From NCBI GenBank assembly GCA_029667085.1, contig JARUHJ010000005.1:1-64000 (forward strand): a stretch of DNA of 64,000 nt, written 5' to 3'. The stretch comes from Deltaproteobacteria bacterium IMCC39524 (GTDB taxonomy: Bacteria > Desulfobacterota > Desulfuromonadia > Desulfuromonadales > BM103). The notes beneath the pieces are model-generated. The model made no database searches. It was not told where the DNA came from and saw nothing but the letters and a program-made list of their open reading frames with translations. Shown here piece by piece: positions 5,845 to 14,890 of the stretch (positions are counted from its first letter, which is position 1; each line of letters starts with the position of its first letter). The translations under genes were made by a program, and so were the position numbers.

Positions 5845-6022
5845 CAAGCCCCAGCCATCCCCGGTTGGGGCTTTTTCATTTCCACAATTCTGCCGCCCCT
5901 CCCCACCCCCGAAGTTACACCTCAGGATCGGCACAGACTTCATAAGGAAAATTTGAGTGTTCAGGAATGTAGCGCTGGTGTATTCCGGGGCGGGGTTTTC
6001 TCCTGGGCAGATCCGCTACGGA
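5845..6022 (+). repeat. Terminator + linker + GC-rich core (B4/A5)
   Basis: AGCCCCAGCC..GGTTGGGGCTTTTTCA, linker CACAATTCTGCC, CCCCTCCCCACCCCCG, then a diverged core (AATTTGAGTGTTCAGGAATG, TTCCGGGGCGGGGTTTTC, GGGCAGATCCG). No + strand gene ends just before it, so here the terminator seems to have arrived with the repeat. Confidence 0.8.
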
Positions 6023-6187
6023 GCTTCATCTTTGGGCCTTCTCAAGCATTCTTGTTACTCGGGGGCGATAAAAATTTTCATATCATCCGATTTCACATCC
6101 ACCAGACAATGAAATAGAATCTGTGAGAAATTAGTGAGATGCGTATGCTATAGTTTTCTCTTACTTGATTTATCCTATGGAGGCACT

Positions 6188-7603
6188 ATGAGGTCAGATA
6201 CAATTTTAATCGCTACGGCGAATGATGTCGTTCGCCAAGGGATTAAAGAGGCATTGGGGGGAAATTACGCTTTGGTCTATGCAAAACATGGCTTCGAAGC
6301 GGTAAGGATTACGGATTCCACAAGACCAACACTCATAATAATTGATATTGAGATTCCTGGGCTTAGCGGTATCGACTTTTGTAGAAGGATGAAAGCAACT
6401 AAGCATACCAAAGACATCCCGGTTATTCTTCTTTCCTCTCATACTGACAAAGAGGATGTGATCTTTGGCCTGCAAGCTGGTGCTGACGATTACCTTACCA
6501 AACCAATCAACCCCGCTGAAGTTTTAGTCAGAGTTGATGCACACCTCAATCACACAAAATTTTTGGACGATCTGGAACCGAGAGACTTAAAACTTCTTCT
6601 TGAACTATCTAACTCCATATCTGTTTTGCGTAACCCAATGAAAATCTTGCAGCAAGTCGTTGAAAACGTTGCTGATATCGTAGGTGTAGAACGTTGCTCA
6701 ATTGTGAGCATTAACAATGCCAATGAGTTTACGGTGAAGGCAAGCAATGATTTGGATGGGCATGAGGAAATCAAACTGCAACTGGATGGTTACCCTGAGA
6801 TACGCAAAGCATATGAAACGCGTAGTGCCGTCGTCGTGAATGACACCACCATTGACCCACTCATGGACACGGTTCGTTCTCAAATCAAAAAGCGTGGTCT
6901 CAACTCAATTTTCGTTGTTCCTATTATAAAAAAAGAGAGTGTGATTGGATCATTGTTTCTGGGAACAGCAACAAAGCTTCAGGATGGCATTTCTGACCGT
7001 GTCTACAAACTCTGTCACTTGATTGCCAATATTTCCGCAAATGCTCTGGAGAATGCAGTTCTCTTCGAGTCAATGACTACGGCTAAAGACGTTTTCGAAG
7101 AGGTTGTGACTCGTGATGACTTGACCAGACTCTACACGCATAAGCACTTTTATGCTCAACTTGAAAAAGAGTTTTCTCGAACTATGCGCTATAAATTGGC
7201 TCTGTCATTAATAGTATTCAATATTGACGCTTTCAGTAGGATCAACAGTAAATATGGACACATGATCGGTGACGAAGTACTTAAGCAGGTTGGGCGACTG
7301 ATAAGAAGTGTCGTTCGTGACATTGATGTTGCAGCACGCTACAGTGGTGACGAGTTTGCCCTGTTGTTACCCAACACTGACAAGGATGGCGCTGCAATAC
7401 TAGCGCAGCGCATCAGCGACCTCATCAGTGAATTTGATTATGACGTACTTACAAAAGAAAACGTTACGGTCAGTATTGGTGTTTCAACATGCATAGGCAA
7501 CAGCGCACAAACCTTCGACCAACTAGTCGAATGGGCCAAGCAGTCTATGGCCAAGGCAAAATCAAACGGAGTCGGGAAAATTGTGGTTCATGACCAAATT
7601 TAA
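6188..7603 (+). CDS. Response regulator with REC-GAF-GGDEF domains (diguanylate cyclase)
   Basis: 471 residues. REC about 4-120 with phosphoacceptor in IIIDIEIPG and Lys in LTKP; GAF about 135-290; GGDEF about 310-470. The active-site loop reads YSGDEF, with an inhibitory I-site RDID five residues upstream. The substrate-selectivity region reads GHMIGD; Asp there fits c-di-GMP rather than the Ser-type cGAMP synthases. The conserved IND is INS, a small deviation. ATG at 6188 has TGGAGG upstream; an upstream in-frame ATG lacks one. No partner kinase is adjacent. It could feed the GEMM and PilZ elements in this window. Confidence 0.9.
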   Translation: MRSDTILIATANDVVRQGIKEALGGNYALVYAKHGFEAVRITDSTRPTLIIIDIEIPGLSGIDFCRRMKATKHTKDIPVILLSSHTDKEDVIFGLQAGADDYLTKPINPAEVLVRVDAHLNHTKFLDDLEPRDLKLLLELSNSISVLRNPMKILQQVVENVADIVGVERCSIVSINNANEFTVKASNDLDGHEEIKLQLDGYPEIRKAYETRSAVVVNDTTIDPLMDTVRSQIKKRGLNSIFVVPIIKKESVIGSLFLGTATKLQDGISDRVYKLCHLIANISANALENAVLFESMTTAKDVFEEVVTRDDLTRLYTHKHFYAQLEKEFSRTMRYKLALSLIVFNIDAFSRINSKYGHMIGDEVLKQVGRLIRSVVRDIDVAARYSGDEFALLLPNTDKDGAAILAQRISDLISEFDYDVLTKENVTVSIGVSTCIGNSAQTFDQLVEWAKQSMAKAKSNGVGKIVVHDQI

Positions 7604-7619
7604 CCAGAGGCTCTAACCC

Positions 7620-7775
7620 CAGTCATCCCGACCAGTACTTACAAGGAGCGGCCTTCCCGAGGGCGCTCTTTCTTTTTGTCCTCCGGGCCTATTCCGGTTC
7701 GGAATTAATTCCTATTTGACAACATAGGTCTCACGAAATGAACGTTGTTGTGTTCCGTGGCGAGGGATTAGCCAT
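7620..7775 (+). repeat. tRNA acceptor fragment + terminator + worn core (C2/A6)
   Basis: GTCATCCCGACCA (7622-7634) is the acceptor end of the tRNA-Pro repeat. The terminator GAGCGGCC (7646-7653) / GGGCGCTC (7661-7668) with TTTCTTTTTG follows and should end the GGDEF transcript. A worn core continues (TATTTGACAACATAGGTCTCA, split by drift; TGTTCCGTGGCGAGGG). Confidence 0.7.
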
Positions 7776-7781
7776 CAGCAG

Positions 7782-8024
7782 GGTGAGTACCGTATCAACG
7801 AGCGACTGATCAGTATACACTTCGTAGAGGACACTGAGCTGGTCGAAAGTTCAAGAGAGATGTTGCGATTGGAGGAACTTCTTGGTCTGAAGATTCTCAC
7901 TACCTGGCGATCAGGCCGATATTCTGGCAATGGCCACCGGCGGTGACCGCTTTCGCGCCTATATCATCGTCGGCTTACCATTGACCTTGTCACCTTTGTC
8001 ATTATTATGATTTTGGTTGCATGA
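7782..8024 (+). pseudogene. Decayed end of a permease-like gene
   Basis: No intact frame, but two readable pieces. 7782-7900 translates as YRINERLISIHFVEDTELVE and on to EELLGLKI. About 7911-7985 reads DQADILAMATGGDRFRAY and IIVGLPLTL in another frame; a further shift gives FVIIMILVA and a stop. The last part resembles the C-terminus of SLC13/ArsB-type permeases (compare FNDFLRIGIPLVLILWG at the end of the next gene). It looks like the remnant of a related transporter lying before the intact one. The first piece is not identified. Confidence 0.5.
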
Positions 8025-8132
8025 TTAAACTGTTTATCTAGTGGCTTAACTTGGTTTTCGCCATTTTTGTGGCACATTTATATTCAACCGCCAATTGTGC
8101 GGGTTTTTATTGCACAGCTTATGGAGCCCCTG

Positions 8133-9974
8133 ATGTACAACCTTCCTCTTCCTCCTAGCCCGCATGCCACGGCAGTGCTTGCCCTGGCAGTTTTCGCCTT
8201 GTTCCTGTTTACCCGGAAAAACCTTCCGCTGGAGACGGCAAGCTTTATCATCCTGATTTCCCTGGCCTTGGGTTTTGAGCTTATCCCGTTTCAGGTCAAT
8301 GGAGAAACTCTGCATGCTGACATTTTTTTCCACGGCTTCGGTCACGAAGCTCTGGTGGCGGTTTGTGCCCTGATGATTGCCGGTCAGGGCGTTGTTCGAA
8401 CCGGAGCCCTGGAGCCGGTAGGCCGAGGCCTTGCCAGTTTGTGGAAAATCAGCCCGGCCGCCTCTTTACTGCTCACCCTTCTGGTCGCTGCTTTCATCAG
8501 CGCCTTTATCAATAACGTTCCCGTCGTTGTCCTGCTTCTGCCGATTCTGATCAGTGTCTCCATCCGCACCAAGATCAAGTCCTCAACGGTGCTCATGCCT
8601 ATGGGGTTTGCAACCATGCTGGGCGGAACCTGTACGACCATCGGTACCTCGACCAATCTTCTGGTGGTATCCGTTGCCGCCGACATGGGTCTAAACCGAA
8701 TGGAAATGTTTGACTTTCTGATCCCGGCGGCTATCTCCGGTGGAATCGGGATCCTCTACCTCTGGCTGATCGTTCCACGGATCATGCCGGAGCGGAAACT
8801 GACCCTGGCAGACGCGTCACCACGGATTTTTTCTGCACACCTGGCGATTCGTGAAGAGAGCTCAATCATTGGAAAAACTCTTGCGGAGGCCATAAAGAAG
8901 GTCGGCGGAGGAATGAAGGTTAAGGGCATCAGGCGCCGCAACGACAATCTCATCATGCCGCTTCCCAGCGTAATCCTGAAGGTCGGGGATCAACTGATTA
9001 TTCGCGACACTCCGGAACGGCTAAAAGAGATCGAAGCTGTGCTGGAGGGGGCCCTTTACCAGGATGAAGTCCTTGACAACCCCGTGGATGCTGATCATCC
9101 GCTTAAGGCAGAGGATCAACAGATTGCCGAAATTGCGGTCATTCAAGGTTCACATTTGCGGGGAAAAACCTTCAGTGAGATACGATTTGCAGACCGTTAC
9201 GGGACTATCATTCTTGCTATCCACAGAGCAGGCAAGCGCCTGCAGAAGGGGCTCGACTCGATCAGCGATATCCGCCTGCAGTCAGGCGATATCCTCTTGG
9301 TCCAGGGACCACGCGAACAGATTACCAAGCTGAAACAAGAAAAAGACCTCTTGGTCCTTGATGCGACCATGGACCTTCCCTACACGCAGAAAGCGCCTCT
9401 GGCGCTGCTGATCATGCTGGCGATTATTTTCACTGCGGCCTTCGGCTGGTTACCGATCGCGACCAGCGCATCGTGCGGCGCCCTGCTCATGATTATCTTC
9501 GGTTGTCTGAGCTGGAACGACGCGACCAAAGCCCTGAGCACACAGGTGATCATGATTGTTGTATCGAGTCTGGCGCTTGGCTCAGCGCTACTGAAAACAG
9601 GGGGCGCTGATTATCTGGCGCAATTGTTTCTGAGCCTTTCGGGAGATGCATCACCCACTTTCATGCTCAGCGGCTTGATGCTGCTGATGGCCATCCTGAC
9701 CAACGCCGTCTCCAATAACGCAACGGCCGTCATGGGCACGCCCATTGCCATTTCCATTGCCACCCAGATGGGGCAACCGGCCGAACCTTTTGTACTCGCA
9801 GTGCTTTTCGGGGCCAACATGAGTTTTGCCACGCCAATGGCCTACAAGACGAATCTTCTGGTTATGAACGCAGGTGAATATACCTTCAATGATTTTCTTC
9901 GTATCGGTATCCCCTTGGTTCTGATTCTCTGGGGAGCCTTGTCCTGGCTTTTGCCAACCCTGTACGGATTTTGA
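8133..9974 (+). CDS. SLC13-type anion permease with two RCK_C (TrkA-C) domains
   Basis: 613 residues. An N-terminal block of membrane helices (about 10-210), two soluble RCK_C/TrkA-C domains (about 225-305 and 325-410), and a second membrane block to the C-terminus. The FINNVPVVVLLLPI and TNAVSNNATAVMGTP stretches are the paired re-entrant motifs of the DASS/ArsB superfamily, and GGTCTTIGTSTNLL is also typical. Members carry sulfate, dicarboxylates or other anions with Na+ or H+; the substrate cannot be read here. ATG 8133 was chosen because GGAG lies 5 nt upstream; an in-frame ATG at 8121 is possible. Confidence 0.85.
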   Translation: MYNLPLPPSPHATAVLALAVFALFLFTRKNLPLETASFIILISLALGFELIPFQVNGETLHADIFFHGFGHEALVAVCALMIAGQGVVRTGALEPVGRGLASLWKISPAASLLLTLLVAAFISAFINNVPVVVLLLPILISVSIRTKIKSSTVLMPMGFATMLGGTCTTIGTSTNLLVVSVAADMGLNRMEMFDFLIPAAISGGIGILYLWLIVPRIMPERKLTLADASPRIFSAHLAIREESSIIGKTLAEAIKKVGGGMKVKGIRRRNDNLIMPLPSVILKVGDQLIIRDTPERLKEIEAVLEGALYQDEVLDNPVDADHPLKAEDQQIAEIAVIQGSHLRGKTFSEIRFADRYGTIILAIHRAGKRLQKGLDSISDIRLQSGDILLVQGPREQITKLKQEKDLLVLDATMDLPYTQKAPLALLIMLAIIFTAAFGWLPIATSASCGALLMIIFGCLSWNDATKALSTQVIMIVVSSLALGSALLKTGGADYLAQLFLSLSGDASPTFMLSGLMLLMAILTNAVSNNATAVMGTPIAISIATQMGQPAEPFVLAVLFGANMSFATPMAYKTNLLVMNAGEYTFNDFLRIGIPLVLILWGALSWLLPTLYGF

Positions 9975-10052
9975 CTGCCTGGAACACTTCACCCCAGCCC
10001 ATCAATCAGCAGGGGGAAATGGGTCAAGCCTCCGTTTGACACAGTTAGAGAT

Positions 10053-10345
10053 AGCAGGTGTGCTACAAGCCTATTTTGATGATTTACCCTGGTGCGCTAT
10101 CGGTGACGCACCAGCTTCACGTTACTTCAAAGGATTTGGAAGCAGAGGGTCGCAAGTTCAAAGCTTGTCATCCCGACCAGTAGTTACAAAAAGCGCCCTT
10201 CCCGGGGTCGCTCTTTCTTTTTGCACTCCGGTCCATAACTGGTCAGAACCACATCTCTAAACGACAATTTGGGGTCTCAGTTATGTAGCGTTTGTGTTTT
10301 GCGGGCCGGGGTTTGGCCTCCTGGGCAGGTCCGGTATGGAGCGAC
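10053..10345 (+). repeat. Inverted tRNA-Pro 5' half + 3' half + terminator + core (C3/A7)
   Basis: 10054-10072 (GCAGGTGTGCTACAAGCC) is the reverse complement of a tRNA-Pro D arm. A strong hairpin CTGGTGCG/CGCACCAG follows at about 10089-10114. 10133-10179 is a 3' half with a TGG-type anticodon loop (TTTGGAA), T arm and CATCCCG-ACCA. Terminator-like AAGCGCC..GGGTCGCTC with TTTCTTTTTG is next, then a diverged core (CTCTAAACGACAATTTGGGG, GCGGGCCGGGGTTTGG) to 10345. Confidence 0.75.
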
Positions 10346-10401
10346 ATCTCTAGGGGCAAGCGCCTAGAAGTCTCAGTTGTATTTTTTCATTTCACCCACC
10401 C

Positions 10402-10430
10402 TTGACAGTCAAATAATCGATGATTATTCT
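10402..10430 (+). promoter_or_regulatory. Promoter with a palindromic operator for the ABC operon
   Basis: TTGACA at 10402-10407, a 17-nt spacer, and TATTCT at 10425-10430. A perfect palindrome, AATAATCGATGATTATT (10412-10428), fills the spacer and overlaps the -10. A dimeric repressor bound there would block RNA polymerase. The sequence differs from the TGAAAACG-type Fur boxes before feoA and fbpA, so another regulator is likely. Confidence 0.7.
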
Positions 10431-10488
10431 GTGCTGTAAATCTCATATTTAACCTGTAACAAAACAAAAAACCACATGGAGGACTGCT

Positions 10489-11220
10489 ATGTCGACTCTG
10501 ATCGAAGCGGTACAGCTATGCAAAGAATTTGCTGGCTTTACTGCAGTTGATGACCTCTCCTTCACCGTTTCAAGGGGAGAGGTCCTGGGTTTTCTCGGGC
10601 CAAACGGGGCGGGGAAATCGACAACGATGAAAATGCTAACTGGCTTTTTACCGCCGACTTCCGGTGCCGCTGCCATTTGTGGCATTGACGTTGCCAAAAA
10701 CCCTGTAGAAGCCAAATCCAGAATTGGCTATCTCCCTGAAGGGGCTCCCCTCTACCCTGAAATGACGCCGGCAACCTTACTCGGCTTTATTGCAGACATT
10801 CGTGGGCTGAAGAATCAAGAGAAAAGCAAGCGCCTTGAAGAGCTCGCTGAAGTTGTGCAACTCAAAGACGTTTGGCGTCAGCCGATTGAAACTCTCTCTA
10901 AAGGTTTCAAGCGAAGAGTCGGATTAGCACAGGCCATACTGCATGATCCAGAAGTCCTGATCCTGGACGAACCAACTGATGGCCTGGACCCGAATCAAAA
11001 AAAAGAAGTTCGTAGTCTCGTCAAGCAGATGTCAGAGGAAAAGGCCATTATTATTTCCACCCATATTCTTGAAGAAGTTGATGCTATCTGTACAAGAGCA
11101 TTGATTATCAATCGAGGGCACCTAATCATTGATGACAGCCCAGAGAGAATTCGTGGCAATTATCAAAACATGGAACAGGCCTTCCATGCTCTGACCAATC
11201 CTCAAGGAGTAGCAGCATGA
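10489..11220 (+). CDS. ABC transporter ATP-binding protein, GldA-like
   Basis: 243 residues. Walker A GPNGAGKST, signature LSKGFKRRVGLAQ (the common LSKG variant of export-type ABC proteins), Walker B VLILDEPTDGLDP, and switch His in IISTHILEE. It is the cytoplasmic ATPase of the three-gene operon. The stop overlaps the next start by 4 nt (ATGA), so translation is coupled. The trio resembles gldA-gldF-gldG of gliding bacteria, but in non-gliding deltaproteobacteria the exported substrate is unknown. A strong promoter with a palindromic operator precedes it. Confidence 0.9.
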   Translation: MSTLIEAVQLCKEFAGFTAVDDLSFTVSRGEVLGFLGPNGAGKSTTMKMLTGFLPPTSGAAAICGIDVAKNPVEAKSRIGYLPEGAPLYPEMTPATLLGFIADIRGLKNQEKSKRLEELAEVVQLKDVWRQPIETLSKGFKRRVGLAQAILHDPEVLILDEPTDGLDPNQKKEVRSLVKQMSEEKAIIISTHILEEVDAICTRALIINRGHLIIDDSPERIRGNYQNMEQAFHALTNPQGVAA

Positions 11221-11948
11221 AACAGGTCAAACATATATTCCTAAGAGAACTTCGAGCATACTTTGCCACACCCTTGGCATACGTTTTTGTAGTCATCTTT
11301 CTGGCCCTGATGGGTGCCTTCACCTTTTACCTCGGCGGCTTCTTCGAGCGGGGCCAGGCAGACCTGCAGTCATTCTTCGTATGGCACCCTTGGCTCTACC
11401 TCTTCCTGGTGCCGGCACTCGGCATGCGTCTTTGGGCAGAAGAAAACAAAACGGGAACGATAGAGCTGTTACTGACTCAACCCGTTTCTATCGTTGAAGT
11501 CATGTCAGGAAAATTTTTCGCCGCCTGGACAATGATCGCTTTGTCTTTGGGGCTAACGTTTCCGATATGGCTCACAGTCAACATCCTTGGATCGCCAGAC
11601 AACGGCGTGATTTTTTCCGCATATCTTGGAAGTTTACTGATGGCGGCGGCTTTTCTTGCTGTATCCACCGCTTTTTCTGCAATAACTAGCAACCAAGTCA
11701 TTGCTTTTATTCTTTCCATAGTCTGCTGCTTCGTCTTTCTACTTTCAGGTTATCCGCTCGTCCTCGATTCTTTCCGAGGCTGGCTGCCAGATGTGGCTGT
11801 GTCAGCAATTTCCTACCTCAGCTTCTTGAGGCATTTTGATTCCAGCCTCAAAGGAATGCTTGATCTGCGCAGTATTGTCTTCTTCATAACATTCTCGTTC
11901 TTATGGCTTTGGATCGGCACGCGCATAGTTGCCTGTAAACGCGCTTAG
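11217..11948 (+). CDS. ABC-2 type permease, GldF-like
   Basis: 243 residues with six predicted membrane segments and the ABC-2 pattern: an N-terminal amphipathic stretch (IFLRELRAYFATPLAYVF), a large loop with GMRLWAEENKTGTIELLLTQ, and C-terminal helices. The ENKTGTIELLLTQP motif is typical of GldF and related ABC-2 permeases. It overlaps the ATPase gene by 4 nt and is followed after 14 nt by the GldG-like gene. It would form the membrane channel with the ATPase. Confidence 0.9.
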   Translation: MKQVKHIFLRELRAYFATPLAYVFVVIFLALMGAFTFYLGGFFERGQADLQSFFVWHPWLYLFLVPALGMRLWAEENKTGTIELLLTQPVSIVEVMSGKFFAAWTMIALSLGLTFPIWLTVNILGSPDNGVIFSAYLGSLLMAAAFLAVSTAFSAITSNQVIAFILSIVCCFVFLLSGYPLVLDSFRGWLPDVAVSAISYLSFLRHFDSSLKGMLDLRSIVFFITFSFLWLWIGTRIVACKRA

Positions 11949-11962
11949 GAGGCAATAGTTCG

Positions 11963-13858
11963 ATGAGCTACAATAAATTCACAAACAAATACAGTGTCCT
12001 AACAATAACCTCACTATTTATCGGCATTAACCTTCTAGCCGCCCTTGCATTGAGCCATGTCCGTATCGACTTGACCGAGAACAAGCTCAACACCCTCTCG
12101 AAAGGGACACATAACATCCTTGAAAGTCTGGAAACACCCGTCACTCTGAAATACTACGTTGCCACAGAAGCCATGGAAGCCGCTCCCGGACTTACTGGTT
12201 ATGCGAAACAAGTAGAGAGTCTTCTGGATGAGTACCAACTGTTAAGCAAAGGACAACTGAAGGTAGAAAAAATCAACCCTCTACCCTTTTCGGAAGAAGA
12301 AGACGATGCCGTTTCAGCCGGGCTCCAAGGTGTTTTAGCAGGTCAAGGGGAGACCCTCTATTTTGGCCTGGTTGCTCAAGCAAATGGCCCTCGCCAAGTC
12401 ATCTCTTTTTTCCAGCCAGAACGCGAACAGTTTCTCGAATATGATTTGAGTCAGCTCATATACAACGTGACTCATCCAGAGAAAAAGATCGTGGGTGTAT
12501 TATCGTCTTTACCTCTTCAGGGAAGCTTTATTCCAGGCCAGGGAATGGGCAGCCCAGTCATGCTTTTTGAACAGCTACGCAGCCAATTTTCCGTCAAACA
12601 TCTGCCAACGAGTGATCTGACAATCCCCAAAGACATTGACATCCTGATGGTGGTTAATCCCCATGGTCTAGGTGAGCAAGCTTTGTATGCAGTCGACCAG
12701 TATGTCCTACAAGGCGGACAGACTATGGTTTTCGCCGACCCATTGAGCGAGGATGAGTCTCAGTCCTTCGGGCAACCAAACACTGAGACACCAGCGGCTG
12801 ACGACTTACTTGCACAATGGGGTGTTCGCCTCAGGAAGGACAAGCTCGTCGGTGATCCGAACCTGGCACTTCAAGTCAGCTACAGAGATGCTTTCAACAG
12901 GATGCAAACCGTCCGTTACCTACCATGGCTCTCACTCGGCAAGCAGCAATACAATACTGATGAAATCCTGGTGAATCAACTTGGCAACATCAACCTTGCC
13001 TCCGCAGGATCAATTGAGCAGGTGGAAGGCATTTCCTCCACTTTTGTTCCTTTGATTACAAGCACTTCTAAGGCGGGCTTGATCGAGAAGGCGCAAGTTG
13101 CCTCCAATGTTGACCCAGGAAGGCTTCTAACTCAATTCAAACCAAGTAACAACCCATTGGTTCTGGCGGCTCGGGTGAAAGGGACCTTCAATACTGCTTT
13201 TCCTGATGGCCCACCAGAAGAACCTAAAAAAGAGACAGAAACCGCACCCGATGGAGAGACTGACTCAGAGGAACTTAAACCGAAACACATCAGTCAAGGC
13301 ACTCAACTCGCCAATCTCATCATTATTGCCGATAGTGACCTCTTGCAAGACCGGTTCTGGGTCCAGGTTAACAACTTCTTCGGGCAACAACTGGTAGTAC
13401 CAAAAGCGGCGAACCTCGACCTGGTAACAAATGCACTCGAAATTCTGGGTGGGAGCCCCGACCTGATTAGCGTACGAAGCCGTGGTACATACAATAGGCC
13501 TTTTGAACTTGTCGCAGAAATTCAACAAAATGCAGAGATGCAATATCGTGCAAAAGAACAAGCCTTGAGACAAAAACTTGAGGAAACAGAGCAGAAGCTG
13601 AATGAGCTACAACATCAGAGGCAGGATGCTTCCTCTGCCCAGCTGACAGCTGAGCAACAGCAGGAAGTTGATAAGTTTGTACAGGAGAAAGTCAATACTC
13701 GGAAGAAGCTCAGAGATGTTCGATATGATCTTCGTGCCGACATAGACGACCTGGAGAAGACGCTGAAAATCGTCAACATTGGCTTGGTTCCCTTCATGAT
13801 TTTCGTTGGCGCTTTTATTGGCTGGGTCATCAGGCGACAAAGAGAACGTGAATTTTGA
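11963..13858 (+). CDS. GldG-like ABC-transporter auxiliary protein
   Basis: 631 residues. A membrane anchor at about 13-34, a long periplasmic region (about 40-520) that begins with the family start (RIDLTENKLNTLSKGT, ILESLETPVTLKYYV), a coiled coil rich in Gln and Glu (about 525-600), and a C-terminal helix (about 605-625) ending RRQREREF. GldG-type proteins work with GldA/GldF ABC exporters. Related operons often have a fourth DUF4340 gene; here the operon ends at a terminator at 13883. AGGAGGC stands before the ATG. Confidence 0.88.
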   Translation: MSYNKFTNKYSVLTITSLFIGINLLAALALSHVRIDLTENKLNTLSKGTHNILESLETPVTLKYYVATEAMEAAPGLTGYAKQVESLLDEYQLLSKGQLKVEKINPLPFSEEEDDAVSAGLQGVLAGQGETLYFGLVAQANGPRQVISFFQPEREQFLEYDLSQLIYNVTHPEKKIVGVLSSLPLQGSFIPGQGMGSPVMLFEQLRSQFSVKHLPTSDLTIPKDIDILMVVNPHGLGEQALYAVDQYVLQGGQTMVFADPLSEDESQSFGQPNTETPAADDLLAQWGVRLRKDKLVGDPNLALQVSYRDAFNRMQTVRYLPWLSLGKQQYNTDEILVNQLGNINLASAGSIEQVEGISSTFVPLITSTSKAGLIEKAQVASNVDPGRLLTQFKPSNNPLVLAARVKGTFNTAFPDGPPEEPKKETETAPDGETDSEELKPKHISQGTQLANLIIIADSDLLQDRFWVQVNNFFGQQLVVPKAANLDLVTNALEILGGSPDLISVRSRGTYNRPFELVAEIQQNAEMQYRAKEQALRQKLEETEQKLNELQHQRQDASSAQLTAEQQQEVDKFVQEKVNTRKKLRDVRYDLRADIDDLEKTLKIVNIGLVPFMIFVGAFIGWVIRRQREREF

Positions 13859-13881
13859 GATCTAACAACATACAAGAATTC

Positions 13882-13975
13882 CAAGCCCCAGCCCTCCCCG
13901 GTTGGGGCTTTTTCATTTCCACCATTCTGCGTCCCCTCCCCACCCCCAAATTTTCATCTCAGAACCGGAACAGGA
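13882..13975 (+). repeat. GGTTGGGGCT terminator + linker (B5)
   Basis: AGCCCCAGCCCTCCCCGGTT then GGGGCTTTTTCATTTCC ends the ABC operon. The linker (CCACCATTCTGCG, CCCCTCCCCACCCCC, AAATTTTCATCTCAG) follows; the core is missing. Confidence 0.8.
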
Positions 13976-14170
13976 CCGGACTCGCCTGCCAGCGTTCCAG
14001 AATCCCGGCGAAACAGACCACTCCCGTTCACAACCCCAAGAGCACCTAAATCTGTGCGCCAATGTCTATCAACATTGCTAGATAAATAATGACATTTAGA
14101 TAAAGTGGCACTATAAACTGAAGAAGCTTTAATCTTGGTTAGTCATCTAATGTCACTAAGGAGGCTCTTA

Positions 14171-14890
14171 ATGTTTTCCACACCTGTTACTTGGAGACAA
14201 ATAACAATCCCTTTGATCTGCTCTGCCGTTTTTTTGCTTTCAACACAAACGGCTTACTCCGACGAAAGTTTCCAGACCATTTATTTTCAAGCTTATGTCG
14301 GTGCCGCTAGCTTTGATGAAAATTCCATGACGTTCATTGAGTCTTCGGACTCTGATCCAGACACAATAGCCACAACAGACCTTTCTTCTATGCCATATCT
14401 AGGGTTTGCCGCTCAGTTCCCCCTCACCCCTGAAGAAACACATTTTGGTATAGATGCTTCTCTTCTATTTGGCTGGAGATCTGATGACAGTTCCGTAACA
14501 GCAGGGAACGGTCAAGCCAGGGTCGAAATTGACACGAATCTTTGGCTTCTCGATTTATCTATGGGCCTCTATGCCCAAACGGCTTTCGGTGAACGTTGGC
14601 GTCTTTACGGTGCAGTTGGCCCCTTGTTGTTGTTCGGGAGTTACTCAGATGACAGCAAAGAGGAGAATCCTGCTGTATCGCCAGTCGATGTAAAAAAAGA
14701 AAGCAGTAGCGATTCGGCATTTGGTTTCGGCGGGTATGCCAAGCTTGGGCTGGAGTACGCTTTATCTTCTGACAATTACGTAGGTATAGCGGTGCGCGGG
14801 ATAACAACCAATCTAGACTTCGATAGCGCTCTTGACGAAGATGGATTAAATGGTCTACAGGGCTTCCTTACCTTCACACACGTATATTGA
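14171..14890 (+). CDS. Outer-membrane beta-barrel protein
   Basis: 239 residues. A signal peptide with a hydrophobic core (ITIPLICSAVFLLSTQTAYS) is followed by alternating beta-strand segments such as IYFQAYVGAAS, HFGIDASLLFGW, WLLDLSMGLYAQT, WRLYGAVGPLLLF and AKLGLEYAL. The last residues, GFLTFTHVY, end in an aromatic residue as expected for outer-membrane barrel assembly. The size suits an OmpA-like eight-stranded barrel. The function is unknown. The ATG at 14171 has AAGGAGG 6 nt upstream. It is probably monocistronic. Confidence 0.75.
   Translation: MFSTPVTWRQITIPLICSAVFLLSTQTAYSDESFQTIYFQAYVGAASFDENSMTFIESSDSDPDTIATTDLSSMPYLGFAAQFPLTPEETHFGIDASLLFGWRSDDSSVTAGNGQARVEIDTNLWLLDLSMGLYAQTAFGERWRLYGAVGPLLLFGSYSDDSKEENPAVSPVDVKKESSSDSAFGFGGYAKLGLEYALSSDNYVGIAVRGITTNLDFDSALDEDGLNGLQGFLTFTHVY

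Noticed and set aside
6188-7603. GGDEF protein as a cGAMP synthase (Hypr type)
   Set aside because: INS in place of IND first looked like the Ser signature, but the selectivity position corresponds to the Asp in GHMIGD, which is kept. c-di-GMP is the better guess.
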